A stretch of 64,000 bases of DNA from Haematococcus lacustris (GCA_030144725.1 JASKMD010000008.1:6327976-6391975), one strand, 5' to 3'. Shown: positions 23,160 through 33,883, counted from the stretch's first letter. Program-made: numbers and translations. Notes: generated by a model from the letters alone, not told the origin.

Positions 23160-25066
23160 GCATCTGAGTCTGAGGCTTTTGCCCCTGAGTGGTCAGCGTG
23201 GGTTCTGGCAGGCCTGGATGGGGCCTGACTTTGTGCGAGTAGTTTGCATGCAGGTGGGTGTTGAAAACTGCCATGGGGCCTCCAGGGGTGGAGAGCAAGA
23301 CCCACCCCACTCCTGCAAGCCATGCCCACACACACTCTCACACACATGCTATAGGAGCAGTGCCAGCCACAAGGCTGTTTGTGTCATTAGGGTGGCCGAC
23401 ACCACATCATGCCACCCTTTTCTCTCTCACCCTCCGACCACACTCTTCAGACCACCTGCTAGTACCCCGTCCCTTGCCTACCGCGTCCCACCCCTTTACA
23501 CAGACTAGTGTTTGCATGGACCATCCCCCACTGGATGCATGGAGCTCTGCTGACATATACCAAACCCGCCCCACACCCCTCCTGCCCCTGCCCTGCCGCC
23601 GCTGACTGCCAGCACGGCCACCTTTGGCAGCGTAGAAGTCCCCGCACAGAAGGGCCGCGGGGTCGCCTGAGGCAGCGTAGCGCTGGAAGCCCCAGGCCAG
23701 GATGGGGTGCCTGCACCCAGCACGCTTGCACAGCCTTCTACTCCTTCACCCTGGTGCTGGCCCAAGCTCCCCCAAAGTAGTCCCAACTCCTGAGCCAGAG
23801 GGGAAAGCTTGCTGGTCGGATGGCTAGGCTAACACCCTCGAATGTCTTGCGTCAATAGGGTTAGCATGCTGATTGATGTCCTCGAGCAAGGAACACATAA
23901 GAGCTGGTGCCGCCGCATGGGTTGCAGCCGATAGGCACTAGGGAGGGCGTGCAACACCCACTGGAGATGTGCCATCGGGGAGGGCCTGGAGGCGCTGCCT
24001 GCCCCTGGCTGGCTGGGAGCACCAGCAGTGGTTTTGGTGGAGGGAGGCAGGAGAGGTCTTGCAGGAGAAGGAGCGCTGATGGCCCTGTTGCGGCTTAAGG
24101 TGTGCCTCAGCAAGTTGAAGACGAGTGTGATGGGAGTGTATGCATGCCTAGTTAGGAACCCCTGGCTTGTGAGATCACAAGGGGACTGCCAGTGCTGATC
24201 CGGGTCCAGCCCCAAATGCCGAGGCCCAAGACCCTCCCATCTTGTTAGCCTGCCTGACACCTAGCTCACTCCTGCGCAGTCCAGGCTCCTACCCACCACC
24301 CATCCCAATGCTATCTGCCCTGAAGATGACCACAAGGAGGATCCTGCTCTACCCCTCCCCTCCTTCCCAGCCCTCCTCATCAGCACTGCCCTTGCACACC
24401 TTCGCACACCTTCTGCCAACTCTCCCTGGACCTTAGCCAGCCTCACCTGGACAGCGTCACCAGCCCTGACCCAAACATGCCGCTCTTGAAGTGAATGCTG
24501 TGGGCCAAGCCTGAGCCCCGGGCCCTGGACATCAGCTGCTCAGCATCTGAGTCTACCCACACCTCTTGAAGGAGCACAACGTCCTACACACACTTGCATG
24601 GACAACACTAGTGGTCATTCATCGTCATCAGTTCATGGCATTCACAGAGATGCTGCCCACACTGGTGCTGCCCCTGTAGCTCTGGGGCGTGCTGCGCTGT
24701 GGAACGGCATGCGCTGGTGGATGGCATGCCGGCAACCAGCCTGGTGTGGCGGTTGCCCCGTGCATGTTAGCCATGAATGGTGTAGGTAAGGGTGCAGGTT
24801 AGAGAGTTGTTACATGGCATTCGCCTTGCGGCATTGCTGCAACACACATACTCAGGTGAGAGGTTGATGGATGGCAATGTTTGGGTGCGTACCTCTGCTG
24901 CCTGTTCCAGCCAGCGGCACAGCTGCTGCATGCGCTGTTTCCTGACCTTGGACACCAGCCACAGGCCCCATGTGTTCAGCGTGAGTACGGTCAACACGGT
25001 TGCGTGATCCCTTTGTCTCGAGGGCGATACCGCCTGATCAGGTGTTTGAGACGTGCAGCTGGCCAT
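20824..25066 (-). CDS. Neutral sphingomyelinase-like phosphodiesterase (EEP fold) with C-terminal membrane segments
   Basis: Eight exons: 25066-24893, 24583-24447, 23710-23622, 23312-22915, 22475-22332, 22090-22031, 21605-21492, 21336-20824, in consistent phase, about 542 residues. The endonuclease/exonuclease/phosphatase motifs appear in order: LTLNTWGLW, DVVLLQEVW (metal-binding Glu), FNTHLHANY, GGDLNTKP and SDHLAVQ (catalytic Asp-His), with RIDYIF before the last. The tail has two hydrophobic helices (GLAVLMAILAAGCAA; ISAPILAGCAVIMLVMGAV), as in membrane-bound neutral sphingomyelinases that release ceramide; substrate is inference. Exon 4 codes an inserted Ala-rich stretch of about 55 residues (GCA/GCT repeat) between FNTHLHANY and the ELTWATLQRL helix, inside the catalytic domain. 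Intron 4 holds a (GGGTTA)n tract. The Met in QRDHATVLTVLTLNTWG context is the only upstream start. Confidence 0.85.
22815..22882. repeat. Interstitial telomere-like (GGGTTA)n tract
   Basis: About nine GGGTTA units, with GGGTCA and GGGGTTA variants, in intron 4 of the sphingomyelinase-like gene. Confidence 0.85.
23030..23160 (-). repeat. GCA/GCT repeat coding poly-Ala insert
   Basis: Imperfect CTG/CTC trinucleotides on the plus strand, translated on the minus strand as an alanine-rich insert within the sphingomyelinase-like catalytic domain. It is in frame with both flanks of exon 4. Confidence 0.8.
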
Positions 25067-25432
25067 CTTGAAGGGTGCGGCAGGGATTCCGGCTTATCTA
25101 TGCATAGTGGAGATCCATCTCCTCCAATGTTTGCTGCGCTCGCCCTACCCGACCGTACCCGTCAGCGGACTGCCGCGACTTGGTGCTGCTGTGAGAGTGC
25201 AGCTGTTTTGTTTGCGTAGTCCATGCGGATAGCCAGCCTTGCACAACACAAGAGTCTTGACACCGAGTCTTAATACCGAATCTTGAGACAGGAGACCAGG
25301 CCAACAAAACTCATTCAACAAGGTATAACATGTCGGCCTGTGGGTAATCTCACTCAGCTACAGTAGACAAGTTTGCCACCCTCGTTGCGACACCATTCCT
25401 GAACTTGTCCTCTGTGACTCTGTGCCGCCTGC
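25067..25432. other. 5' flank of sphingomyelinase-like gene
   Basis: Upstream region of the minus-strand gene. It has an internal near-repeat (GAGTCTTGACACCGAGTCTTAATACCGAATCTTGAG) at about 25249-25285. No exon seen. Confidence 0.35.
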
Positions 25433-25990
25433 CCCCCGCCCCCGCCCCCGCCCCCGCCCCCGCCCCCGCCCCCGCCCCCGCCCCCGCCCCCGCCCCCGCC
25501 CCCGCCCCCGCCCCCGCCCCCCACCCCGCCCCCGCCCCCGCCCCCGCCCCCGCCCCCGCCCCCGCCCCCGCCCCCGCCCCCGCCCCCGCCCCCGCCCCCG
25601 CCCCCGCCCCCGCCCCCGCCCCCGCCCCCGCCCCCGCCCCCGCCCCCGCCCCCGCCCCCGCCCCCGCCCCCGCCCCCGCCCCCGCCCCCGCCCCCGCCCC
25701 CGCCCCCGCCCCCGCCCCCGCCCCCGCCCCCGCCCCCGCCCCCGCCCCCGCCCCCGCCCCCGCCCCCGCCCCCGCCCCCGCCCCCGCCCCCGCCCCCGCC
25801 CCCGCCCCCGCCCCCGCCCCCGCCCCCCGCCCCCGCCCCCGCCCCCGCCCCCGCCCCCGCCCCCGCCCCCGCCCCCGCCCCCGCCCCCGCCCCCGCCCCC
25901 GCCCCCGCCCCCGCCCCCGCCCCCGCCCCCGCCCCCGCCCCCGCCCCCGCCCCCGCCCCCGCCCCCGCCCCCGCCCCCGCCCCCGCCCCC
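25433..25990. repeat. (CCCCGC)n hexanucleotide array, ~555 bp
   Basis: About 92 units of CCCCGC/CCCGCC, interrupted once near 25520 (CCCCCCACCCCG) and with a one-base phase change near 25823. Intergenic. Followed by imperfect CACCAC(C/A)TC trinucleotides to about 26090. The proline- or glycine-rich open frames on both strands are repeat artefacts. Confidence 0.97.
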
Positions 25991-26535
25991 TATCAACACC
26001 AACGTCACCACCGCCACCATCGCCACCACCATCGCCGCTGCTACCATCGTCATCAACGTCACCACCATTATCACCGCCATCACCATCATCTCACAATGTT
26101 TCGACAAAAATAACCTCACAATCAGCATCACCCCTATCCCCCGCTCCCACCCCCTGCCTGTTGTCCACTGCCCGTTGGCCCCTGTCTGCTGGCCCCTGTT
26201 TTTGTGCTGAAGTTCCCAACTCGCCCTCATCCGCCCTCCCAGTGCAGGACACCCACTGCGCCCTTTGCCCTCCCTTTCACATCCTGCTCATAACAAACTT
26301 CCAGCATAGTGGAACCCATCCGCTTCAACCTGCTTACCTATCTGACTCGCTTGTATGCTTACAGCTTCTGCGGCCAAGCAGCATAGGGAAGTGAAGAGAC
26401 GTTATGTTACAAAAAACCTCAACATTATACATTTGGTTGCAGGCGTCCCCTATCCCATCTAGCATCTTCGCTCAATTGGCTGCAGCAATGCACAGTGCAA
26501 TCAGTTCAAAGCTTCTTTCTTTCTACATGGCTTGC
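25991..26535. other. Spacer right of (CCCCGC)n block
   Basis: CAC/ATC-rich degenerate repeat, then unique sequence with no recognised exon. Confidence 0.35.
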
Positions 26536-27015
26536 TTAAATGGTACCTTCATAAGAGGCTGAGGTGCGATCGCTCCGCACGCCACCACTGCTAATCTCCT
26601 CCGCATATGCATCAGCACTGGTCTCGCTCGCCTCGCCGGCTTCAGCATCAGGCTGGATGTCGCCCACAACGCCAATCACTTTAGTGCCCGCGGTGTTGTA
26701 GACGACCTTGCGTTCGCCCTCCCCGTCGTCGTCTTCGACGTTCGCGCCCTCACATGCGCTTGCACTGGCCTCACGCATTGCATCTGGGCCGCGCGTCTGC
26801 GCGGCGCTGCTAGCGGGTTGCACTGGTGCTGCGGCAGCCCCTCGGCCCCCCTCCTCTATTTCTGTCACCCCTGCACCCTCTGCGGCGTCTGGCATGGTGG
26901 AACCCAAGCCGCCGCTTGGTCCTGAGCGCGCTCTCACAACTGGCCGATGTAGCGTCGGGCGTCGTGGCAACACTGCAGCACTGGTCGGCGGAATGCGCTT
27001 CACGAGCCAGGCCAT
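26536..27015 (-). CDS. Unknown 159-residue acidic protein with possible transit peptide
   Basis: A single open frame from ATG at 27015 to the stop at 26536. The first ~35 residues (MAWLVKRIPPTSAAVLPRRP and an RP/VR-rich continuation) are basic and hydroxylated, like an organelle-targeting peptide. The rest is acidic and Ala/Gly/Ser-rich, with one less biased segment, ERKVVYNTAGTKVIGVVGDI. A TGA immediately upstream in frame and a TTTTGCAG acceptor just before the ATG suggest a spliced 5' leader whose upstream exon may end at the donor near 27120. I do not recognise the family. Codon bias toward G/C third positions supports coding, but a chance open frame in GC-rich DNA cannot be excluded. Confidence 0.45.
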   Translation of the reverse strand: MAWLVKRIPPTSAAVLPRRPTLHRPVVRARSGPSGGLGSTMPDAAEGAGVTEIEEGGRGAAAAPVQPASSAAQTRGPDAMREASASACEGANVEDDDGEGERKVVYNTAGTKVIGVVGDIQPDAEAGEASETSADAYAEEISSGGVRSDRTSASYEGTI

Positions 27016-27871
27016 GCGTCACGAGGGCTCTGCAAAAGTAAGAGCTCTCATTTGGCAGATGCAAACGTTGTAGCCCTTGCTAGCCTCCGTTGCCTGATGC
27101 CACGCGTCTTGCAGGGCTTACCTTCGCCGAGAATGAAATGTCGACACTCACAAACCGCGCGCTCGCACTGTGTTGAGCGCTGGCAATATTGCGGCAGATG
27201 AGTGGCAGGTCTCTAATGGGGTGAGGAGGCATGTGCAAGCCTGTGCTCACTTTGGATATCACACCGTACCCGTGCCGACAAAGCAGAAAATGGAGGCGGT
27301 TCGTAATTGAGTTGTGTGCACCTCGTTATGTGCATGCTGCAATGTTAATGCAACTGTGAAGGCTATGGCCCTGCCCCCAGCCCTGAGAGACGGCTTATAG
27401 GAGGCCTTAAAAGCAGGGACATGAGGCCGTTCATGTGCAAAGTGCACCTCTTCATGTGCACGCTGCCATGGATAGGGGTGCTTCTCTTCACGCTCAAGTT
27501 GCTAACAGGCAAGGCAGCTATAGTTATAGCTAGGGGCATCCTCGCCGCTGAGTCCCCCGCTGTATAGCAAGTCCTGCCTTGCTGTGCGTTTACGCAGCCT
27601 GACTGGCCGTGACTGTGCTTGGTGCTTGCATGCGACATGAAATGCAACATGTAGCACGGCATGGAATGCACTATGTAGCGTACACTTGTTGTGGTGGGAT
27701 GCATATGCTAAGCAATGCGACACAGTGCATACGCTACGCAGTGCGACACAGCCAGCACTAGCAACAAAGCTGGCAACGCCGATCCGGCCCCTGTAGCCAG
27801 CAATATCACACGCGCGCACCACCTTGAGAGCAAGCTCAGTTAGTATAATGTGGAAAATGAGTAGGCGAGGC
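27016..27871. other. Gene-poor stretch between unknown ORF and IFT27
   Basis: No confident exon. A candidate untranslated leader exon of the 26.5-27.0 kb gene ends at GAAG|GTAAGC near 27120. Repeated short words (ATGAAATGCAACATG, CATGGAATGCAC) occur near 27640-27680. Confidence 0.35.
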
Positions 27872-29880
27872 TCAGTAGTTTCGGCATGCGTCCTGGAAGG
27901 CTGTGACTCGCTCATCATAGCTCTTCAAGCAAGCCTTGGCGATTGCCAGGAATGGCGCATCAACATTACTGCCAGGAGGAACCTGCATGCATGCCATTGC
28001 ACACCCTACAATGAGGTAGAAGCATTGCATGCTAGTGCAGGCAGATGATCTACACAATAGATTATCTATCCACCTTTCCATGATACCATGTGCCGGGTAT
28101 CCATTATGTGCCACTCACCGAAGAAACTGCAAAGAAATCCAAGCCATTAGCCGTTGCCCACACTTCTGCCACGTCCGCTGCCACTCGATGCCGCTGGTTG
28201 GGTAGGTCACTCTTTGCTGCCACCAGCACCGCTTTTAGAGGCCTTTCCTTGTCCAACCTGTCATTTGCAAGGAGCCAGCTCATACAGAAATGGCAGCAAT
28301 GCCAACGAGCCAATACCATGTAATGAGAATGGGATAAGAATGATGGCAAACCTTGTTGTAAGCAGTAATGCAAGCTACACAAATGCATCACAACAGTCAG
28401 CCAGCTATACACTTGTCACAAGAGCACCCTAGCCAGGCCAGCAGCCCCATGTCCAACACTAGCACAGTTAAGCAACTGCTGACATCTTACACTGAGGTAG
28501 CTAGACACCGCAGGGCAGCCAGGCCAGGACCCCTTGGTAGCTTTGCCTGTAGAGTACATGATATGCTTCAAAGGGATGATACGCCAAGCTGACATCCAGC
28601 TAGAGAGCCGTGAGATGCTGGGTGATGTGTTGGCATGAGGTGAGGTACTGAGCGGAGGTGAGGTGGTGAGCGGAGGTGAGGTGAGGTGGTGTGAGCAGGC
28701 TCAGCCAGGCACCCTGTAGTGAGGCACGCACCTGGCTTTCTTCAGCTCGTCCAGCCACAGCTTGCATGACTCAAACGAGTCCTGGCTGCTGACGTCGTAG
28801 ACCAGCACAGCGTAGTACACGCCATTCCACAGAGCGGCTAGAGAATCCTGCACAACATAACACATACAGGTGGCTAGGTTGTGGCCAGGCAGCTTGTGTT
28901 GTGCGTGTGCCTGAGACAAATAGGCTAGCTGGTAGGGAAGGTGCTGCTGTGTGTGTCATGGTGGTTGAGCACAATGTTGTATGCTACAGCTTAACATCAA
29001 AGCCCAGGGATGCATACAGCGTGCACATCATTTGGTATCGTATTGCAAGTGGTGCCTCCGCAACACACTATGACAAGGCCTTGACATGACCAGCTCAACG
29101 GAGCTGTGTGATTGCTTCTGACGCTCAGCTAATCATGTGCATTGACAGGAGCACATGCAACCTGTTGTGCCAGGGCAGGGAGGGCAGGCAGACAGCGTGC
29201 CGCACTGGCCTGCAGGTGGTCTGCACATGACCTCAATCTGTGTGGCTGGGGTAGCGGCCCATGCTGTGGGTGCGTTATCAAGGGCGTGCCACAACCAGTA
29301 TGTGGAGCAAGCGTAGATCAAGCAAGCCTAAGCAGCAGCTGAGTATGTCTGTGACTAATTGGTGAAAAATGGTAATGGTGCTCAATAATGCAACACTTTT
29401 AAGATTTGTGTGTGGCATTGACAAAACAACATTTGCCTAGACAGGGGCCTAGACAACCTACCTTTGAGGAGTCAGCGCCAGCTAGGAATGTTAAGCTGCT
29501 GCCTGCTGTATCATAGAGAAACATCTCCACAAGTGTTTTGGTCTCTGGTACTTGCACAGACCCCACAACAACATTGATGCCGCTTGTCTGCAACGGTTGA
29601 AGAGCTCGGTGCATAGACTGAAGGAGTTATGCAAACAGCTCCCCACGTACCATGAGATACTCCTTAGGGAACTTCTGGCCTCTGCTGATGAACATGTTTA
29701 CCAAAGCCGACTTACCCACCGTGGGGTCGCCTGTGAACACACAAAATCGGACATGCGACAGGCTGGGAGTAGGGTGATGACCCAACGCACTTACATCTGC
29801 TCGGCGCGCGCACCGCAGACAGCGACTTTGCAGCGGAGTGTGCGTGTCAGCTCCGTAAGCTTCACGACAGGAGCCACCAT
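27872..29880 (-). CDS. IFT27: IFT27 (RABL4) Rab-like GTPase of intraflagellar transport
   Basis: Six exons: 29880-29814, 29730-29651, 29587-29462, 28847-28732, 28257-28119, 27982-27872, in phase, 212 residues. It starts MVAPVVKLTELTRTLRCK, then VAVCGDPTVGKSAL (P-loop), TSGINVVVGSVQVPET (switch I region), FLYDTAGSS (G3 with Ser where Rabs have Gln), LWNGVYYAVLVYDVSS, VLVAAKSDLP (G4 position) and the diagnostic end AFQDACRNY, which I recall for Chlamydomonas IFT27. IFT27 pairs with IFT25 in IFT-B and is needed for BBSome-dependent export from cilia (family knowledge), so the organism is flagellated at some stage. The G4 motif is AKSD rather than NKxD. There is no C-terminal prenylation Cys, as expected. 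Exon 1 ends at a GTGCGC donor; a later GTAAGT donor would shift the frame before the P-loop. Confidence 0.93.
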
Positions 29881-30099
29881 TCCCAAGCAATTCGACGCTG
29901 CTATGACTGCAGCTCTTACGAATGCACGTACAATGCGACAATCCAAAAGTTCGAAACAACAATGCCAGCCTCCGATTTGTCTCAAGCACAGGTACTGAGA
30001 CAAGATATAGGATTTCACAGGTATTTCGAAAGGTATTGTGACAATTTACATCCCTACAGCTCCTCCAAGAGTTGTAATCAAAGTACCCGTTGTACCCAC
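29881..30099. other. 5' flank of IFT27
   Basis: Short AT-richer spacer between the IFT27 start and a Fanzor family A tail. No specific element recognised. Confidence 0.35.
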
Positions 30100-30419
30100 T
30101 TCAGCCCAGCCCAACTGGTGTGTATGCTCCTAGCTCAAGTTCCTATAGCTCAACTCACACACATCTCTTTTGCGATCGATGTTTTGTTACGTTAGGATTG
30201 TGGTTACGTTAGGATTATGTAGCTTGCAACCGCTTGCAACATTGCCATTTGCGCAACAGGGCCTCGTCAGGCACGTTCACCGACTGCTGGCCTGGCGTGC
30301 CTGGTTTTGGCATCGTTGGACGGCTATTTCATTTGCACAGCGTGGCGTGGCGTGGCCCGGGGCCTGGGGCCTGGGGCCTGGGCCGGCTGGGCTGGGCTGG
30401 GCTGGGCTGGGCTGGGCTG
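30100..30419 (-). mobile_element. Fanzor family A 3'-end relic (C-terminal coding end plus tail)
   Basis: Plus-strand bases 30147-30360 align by eye with 34192-34400, the 3' part of the family A copy. Shared words include CTCACACACATC, GCAACAGGGCCTCGTCA (versus GCAGCAGGGCCTTGTCA), CTGGCCTGGCGTGCCTGG and GGCATCGTTGGACGGC. The minus strand therefore encodes a decayed version of the GRPxMPxPGxPGQEW...LLRK tail. The copy stops where the (GGGGC)n array begins, exactly at its GGCCTGGGGCCTGGGCC stretch. Not functional. Confidence 0.6.
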
Positions 30420-31245
30420 GGCGGGGCGGGGCGGGGCGGGGCGGGGCGGGGCGGGGCGGGGCGGGGCGGGGCGGGGCGGGGCGGGGCGGGGCGGGGCGGG
30501 GCGGGGCGGGGCGGGGCGGGGCGGGGCGGGGCGGGGCGGGGCGGGGCGGGGCGGGGCGGGGCGGGGCGGGGCGGGGCGGGGCGGGGCGGGGCGGGGCGGG
30601 GCGGGGCGGGGCGGGGCGGGGCGGGGCGGGGCGGGGCGGGGCGGGGCGGGGCGGGGCGGGGCGGGGCGGGGCGGGGCGGGGCGGGGCGGGGCGGGGCGGG
30701 GCGGGGCGGGGCGGGGCGGGGCGGGGCGGGGCGGGGCGGGGCGGGGCGGGGCGGGGCGGGGCGGGGCGGGGCGGGGCGGGGCGGGGCGGGGCGGGGCGGG
30801 GCGGGGCGGGGCGGGGCGGGGCGGGGCGGGGCGGGGCGGGGCGGGGCGGGGCGGGGCGGGGCGGGGCGGGGCGGGGCGGGGCGGGGCGGGGCGGGGCGGG
30901 GCGGGGCGGGGCGGGGCGGGGCGGGGCGGGGCGGGGCGGGGCGGGGCGGGGCGGGGCGGGGCGGGGCGGGGCGGGGCGGGGCGGGGCGGGGCGGGGCGGG
31001 GCGGGGCGGGGCGGGGCGGGGCGGGGCGGGGCGGGGCGGGGCGGGGCGGGGCGGGGCGGGGCGGGGCGGGGCGGGGCGGGGCGGGGCGGGGCGGGGCGGG
31101 GCGGGGCGGGGCGGGGCGGGGCGGGGCGGGGCGGGGCGGGGCGGGGCGGGGCGGGGCGGGGCGGGGCGGGGCGGGGCGGCGCGGCGCGGGGCGGGGCGGG
31201 GCGGGGCGGGGCGGGGCGGCGCGGGGCGGGGCGGGGCGGGGCGGG
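30416..31245. repeat. (GGGGC)n pentanucleotide array, ~825 bp
   Basis: GGGCT units at the left edge grade into about 150 uninterrupted GGGGC units, then a variant end (GGCGCGGCGCGGGGC) from 31176 to 31245. It is the longest simple repeat in the window and strongly G-quadruplex-prone on the plus strand. The open frames over it on both strands (Gly-Arg-Ala, Pro-Ala-Arg) are artefacts. Confidence 0.98.
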
Positions 31246-31754
31246 TGTAGAGATGGGGAGGAGGTGGTGACAGTGAAATTCACGCGCAGTTCTATGGCTG
31301 CACATACAAGAAGCATGGCAAGGTGCTCGTCATCAGAGTGGCAGCTGGTATGCCGGTATCATCAGATGCAGCTGCAGGGCCAGCAACGGATGCAGCCCTG
31401 CGTGTTGCCGTGCATCACCGTGCCGTACCGTACCGTGCCGTTACATCGGTTTTGCAAGCCATGTGAATCGTTTGTATCACGGCGACTGTCCCTGACTGTG
31501 TGCAGGTGCTGCTGGGCCAGGTAGGTCGCGGCGGTCAGTCGCGGCGAGGCCCGAATGAAATTGAAAGCCAAGATATGAACCGCCATTGCGCTTAACCGCG
31601 GCGGCGTCTTTTTCATTACCAGGGGTAGCTCTTCTGTTAGTTCGGGACGCCTGAGTGTGGGAGGATGGCAGCCTGCCAATGGCAGGGTTGTGAGTTTGCC
31701 TTCTTTCACCTTTGCCTTCTTTCATTCTTGCATGTAGTGGATGAAATTGCAATT
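31246..31754. other. Unassigned stretch right of (GGGGC)n
   Basis: No recognised exon. Contains GTGCCGTACCGTACCGTGCCG short repeats near 31422 and AT-richer sequence from 31690. Confidence 0.35.
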
Positions 31755-32954
31755 TAAGGGCGCGTTTCCAATGGACGGAGAAAAGAGAAAAGAGATCGCC
31801 CATGTGCATGAATTCAAACGCGTTTCCAATGGACGGAGAAAAGAGATAAGAGATGCATGGAAGTCCACTTTCCAGCCGCCGCCTACGCCTTCATTGATCT
31901 ACACACGAGCTGCCCAGCAACATGGATAGCAGTAGCAGCAGCGGTTACAGCGGAAGTAGCGGCAGCAGTAGAGCATGACCCGGTTTGTTAAACAAGTTTA
32001 ACAAGTTAAACAAAGTCGCGATGGAAGGCGAAGCAACCGCGACCCCAATGTTCGAACCAATGCACACACGCAGCCTTCCCGCGAACCAAAGCTACACGCA
32101 GAGCTACAGTGCTCGGCTGGTGTTTCACTATGATGTAAATGTGCTTGGAGCAGGCCATGGCTGGTCGGCTGTAGCTTTGGGGGTTGGCTGTAGCTCTGGG
32201 GGCGATCTTTTCATATGGTATGGGAATAAGGACGCAATTGTCCCGTTAGCTGGGATGGTGGCAGGTATGATGGCGTCAAGCATCGAAGGCGCAAGTGCAC
32301 AAAGTGCGCCGTGCAAGTCAGTCGTGCAAGTCAGTGCAGTTGGGCAAGTCAGGCTGCGGGGCTTATCAGGCTAACTAGTCAAGCACTCTCCGCACTAGCG
32401 GGACTAGCTAAGTATGCTCCGGGGGGCTACACTCTATGGCACTGCTCCGCGTTGAAATTGCGGTGCTCGTCAAACAGCTGATGCGCCCTCAGCTGATGCG
32501 CCCTAAGCAACAATACGGACGAGGACCATCTCATGGGCATCTGTCCTCTTCATCAGCTCCTGCGGCTTAGGTGGCGACGCAGAAGCGGCAACGGGACCTT
32601 GGGGCGTCACAGCGATGCCCTGGAGAAACATGCTGTCGCCCAGCCTAACCCAGCTCTCGCTGCGGCTCCGGTGCAAAAGGTCACATCTCTCGGTCACATC
32701 TCTTTTTCTCCTGGGGGGGTCGGCCGGGAGGACGCTCGCGGAGACAAAGAGATGAAATGGAGCTCACTCTAGGAGAGTTATTCGTCTCTATCTCCGCGCA
32801 TTGGAAACGGGAGAGAAGAGATCCGGACCGTTGGCGGCAGTTAGAGGGACATGGGCTGGCGGCGATCTCTTTCTCTCTGTCTCTTTCTCTCTTTCTCTTC
32901 TCTTTCTCTCCGATCTCTTTTCTCTTTTCTCCGTGCATTGGAAACGCGCTCTAA
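31755..32954. mobile_element. Non-autonomous TIR element with TAA target-site duplication (PIF/Harbinger-like)
   Basis: The left end at 31758 reads GGGCGCGTTTCCAATG followed by GACGGAGAAAAGAG. The right end at 32951 is its inverse, CATTGGAAACGCGCTC preceded by CTCTTTTCTCCGTG. The inverted repeats are about 40 bp with few mismatches. Both are flanked by TAA (31755-31757 and 32952-32954), the 3 bp duplication typical of PIF/Harbinger elements, whose ends often start GGG. Length about 1.19 kb. A second, internal copy of each end lies at about 31820-31858 and 32797-32830, so the element has duplicated or nested termini. No transposase is recognised inside; the 129-codon open frame at 31985-32374 has no family resemblance. 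The superfamily is inference; the repeat and duplication are seen. Confidence 0.7.
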
Positions 32955-33880
32955 GTGGAGGGACATTGTTGAAGGTCAGGCCAAGGTTTTTAGCAGGGGC
33001 CTCTATGGGGTTGTTGGAGCTTGAGCTGACCGGGTGATGCAGACTCGTCGAACATCAGCGCTTGCCGTCCTGGGCACTGACTCATTGTCTCCTTTAGCAT
33101 CTGCCTGGCGGGGATACCCCTGCAACCCATGGTGCCTCTACCATTAAAGCCTGCCCCATAGGCCACTGCTTAGACACGGTCTAGCCATAGCCGCTTGGCC
33201 TCCTTGATGGTTTGCAGTCACATGTAGTAAGACAGATGGCAGGTCCGGTTCATTAGCATCTGGTTCATGCCTACGTCAATGGCTACGTGCAATGGGCGAC
33301 GACGCGTTCCTGTCCTCCGGCCCTAAGCGGCGGGCCAGGTATAGGAGCATGAGCTGACTACGGTTGGCTACAGCTTTACTCCCTACAGCTGCCACTAGGC
33401 CTTGCCATGCTAGACTAGAACCTTGCCACCACTGTGCACCGTATGTGGCCGGGACGGTGCTAGCAAATAGCTGATACGAGGCCAGCGAGCTAGGCTTGCT
33501 GCTGACTTGCGACAGGGCTTTAAGCTTTAAGCTGTGGCTGCACGTGGTCAAGCAAGTTTGGGCCTGCCGGGTGATGCCGCTGTCCCCTTAGTACTGCCCC
33601 GCTGGCAGCGACATGTGCCACTCGGACCACTCGGGGCCATAAGAGGTGCGCTCATCGTGCGCCATCGTGACCATCTTCGTCTAGCCGGGTTCCACGCCAA
33701 GCCACTCCGCGTCGAGTTGGGCCAGCGTGTAAACTGCGCCCAATTGCTTACCCGTCCTGACCGTACTTGATATCGTGATTTTATTGGGCCCCATACTGCA
33801 CGTAAAAGAAAGGCAAAGCAAGTAATGCTCCGGATGAAGGCAGTACTACTTAGCGCCCATCCAGCGTCACTTGCAAGTTT
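32955..33880. other. Unassigned region with a degenerate minus-strand open frame
   Basis: On the minus strand, 33551-33276 reads KALSQVSSKPSSLASYQLFA and AQWWQGSSLAWQGLVAAVGS in protein-like composition, with an in-frame extension upstream broken by a stop near 33590. I do not recognise it; a decayed retroelement is possible. No other feature seen. Confidence 0.3.
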
Positions 33881-33883
33881 TAA

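Noticed and set aside
25358..26394. Long poly-Pro, Pro-Ala or Gly-rich frames over the (CCCCGC)n block
   Set aside because: Repeat artefact; the same block is open on both strands and has no splice or domain support.
29795..29814. GTAAGT donor after ARAEQ in IFT27 exon 1
   Set aside because: It gives the wrong phase for the P-loop exon; the GTGCGC donor 19 bases earlier restores VAVCGDPTVGKS.
30170..31524. Very long open frames encoding Gly-Arg-Ala or Pro-Ala-Arg repeats on both strands
   Set aside because: They are forced by the (GGGGC)n array, which has no stop codon in any frame. No flanking coding signal.
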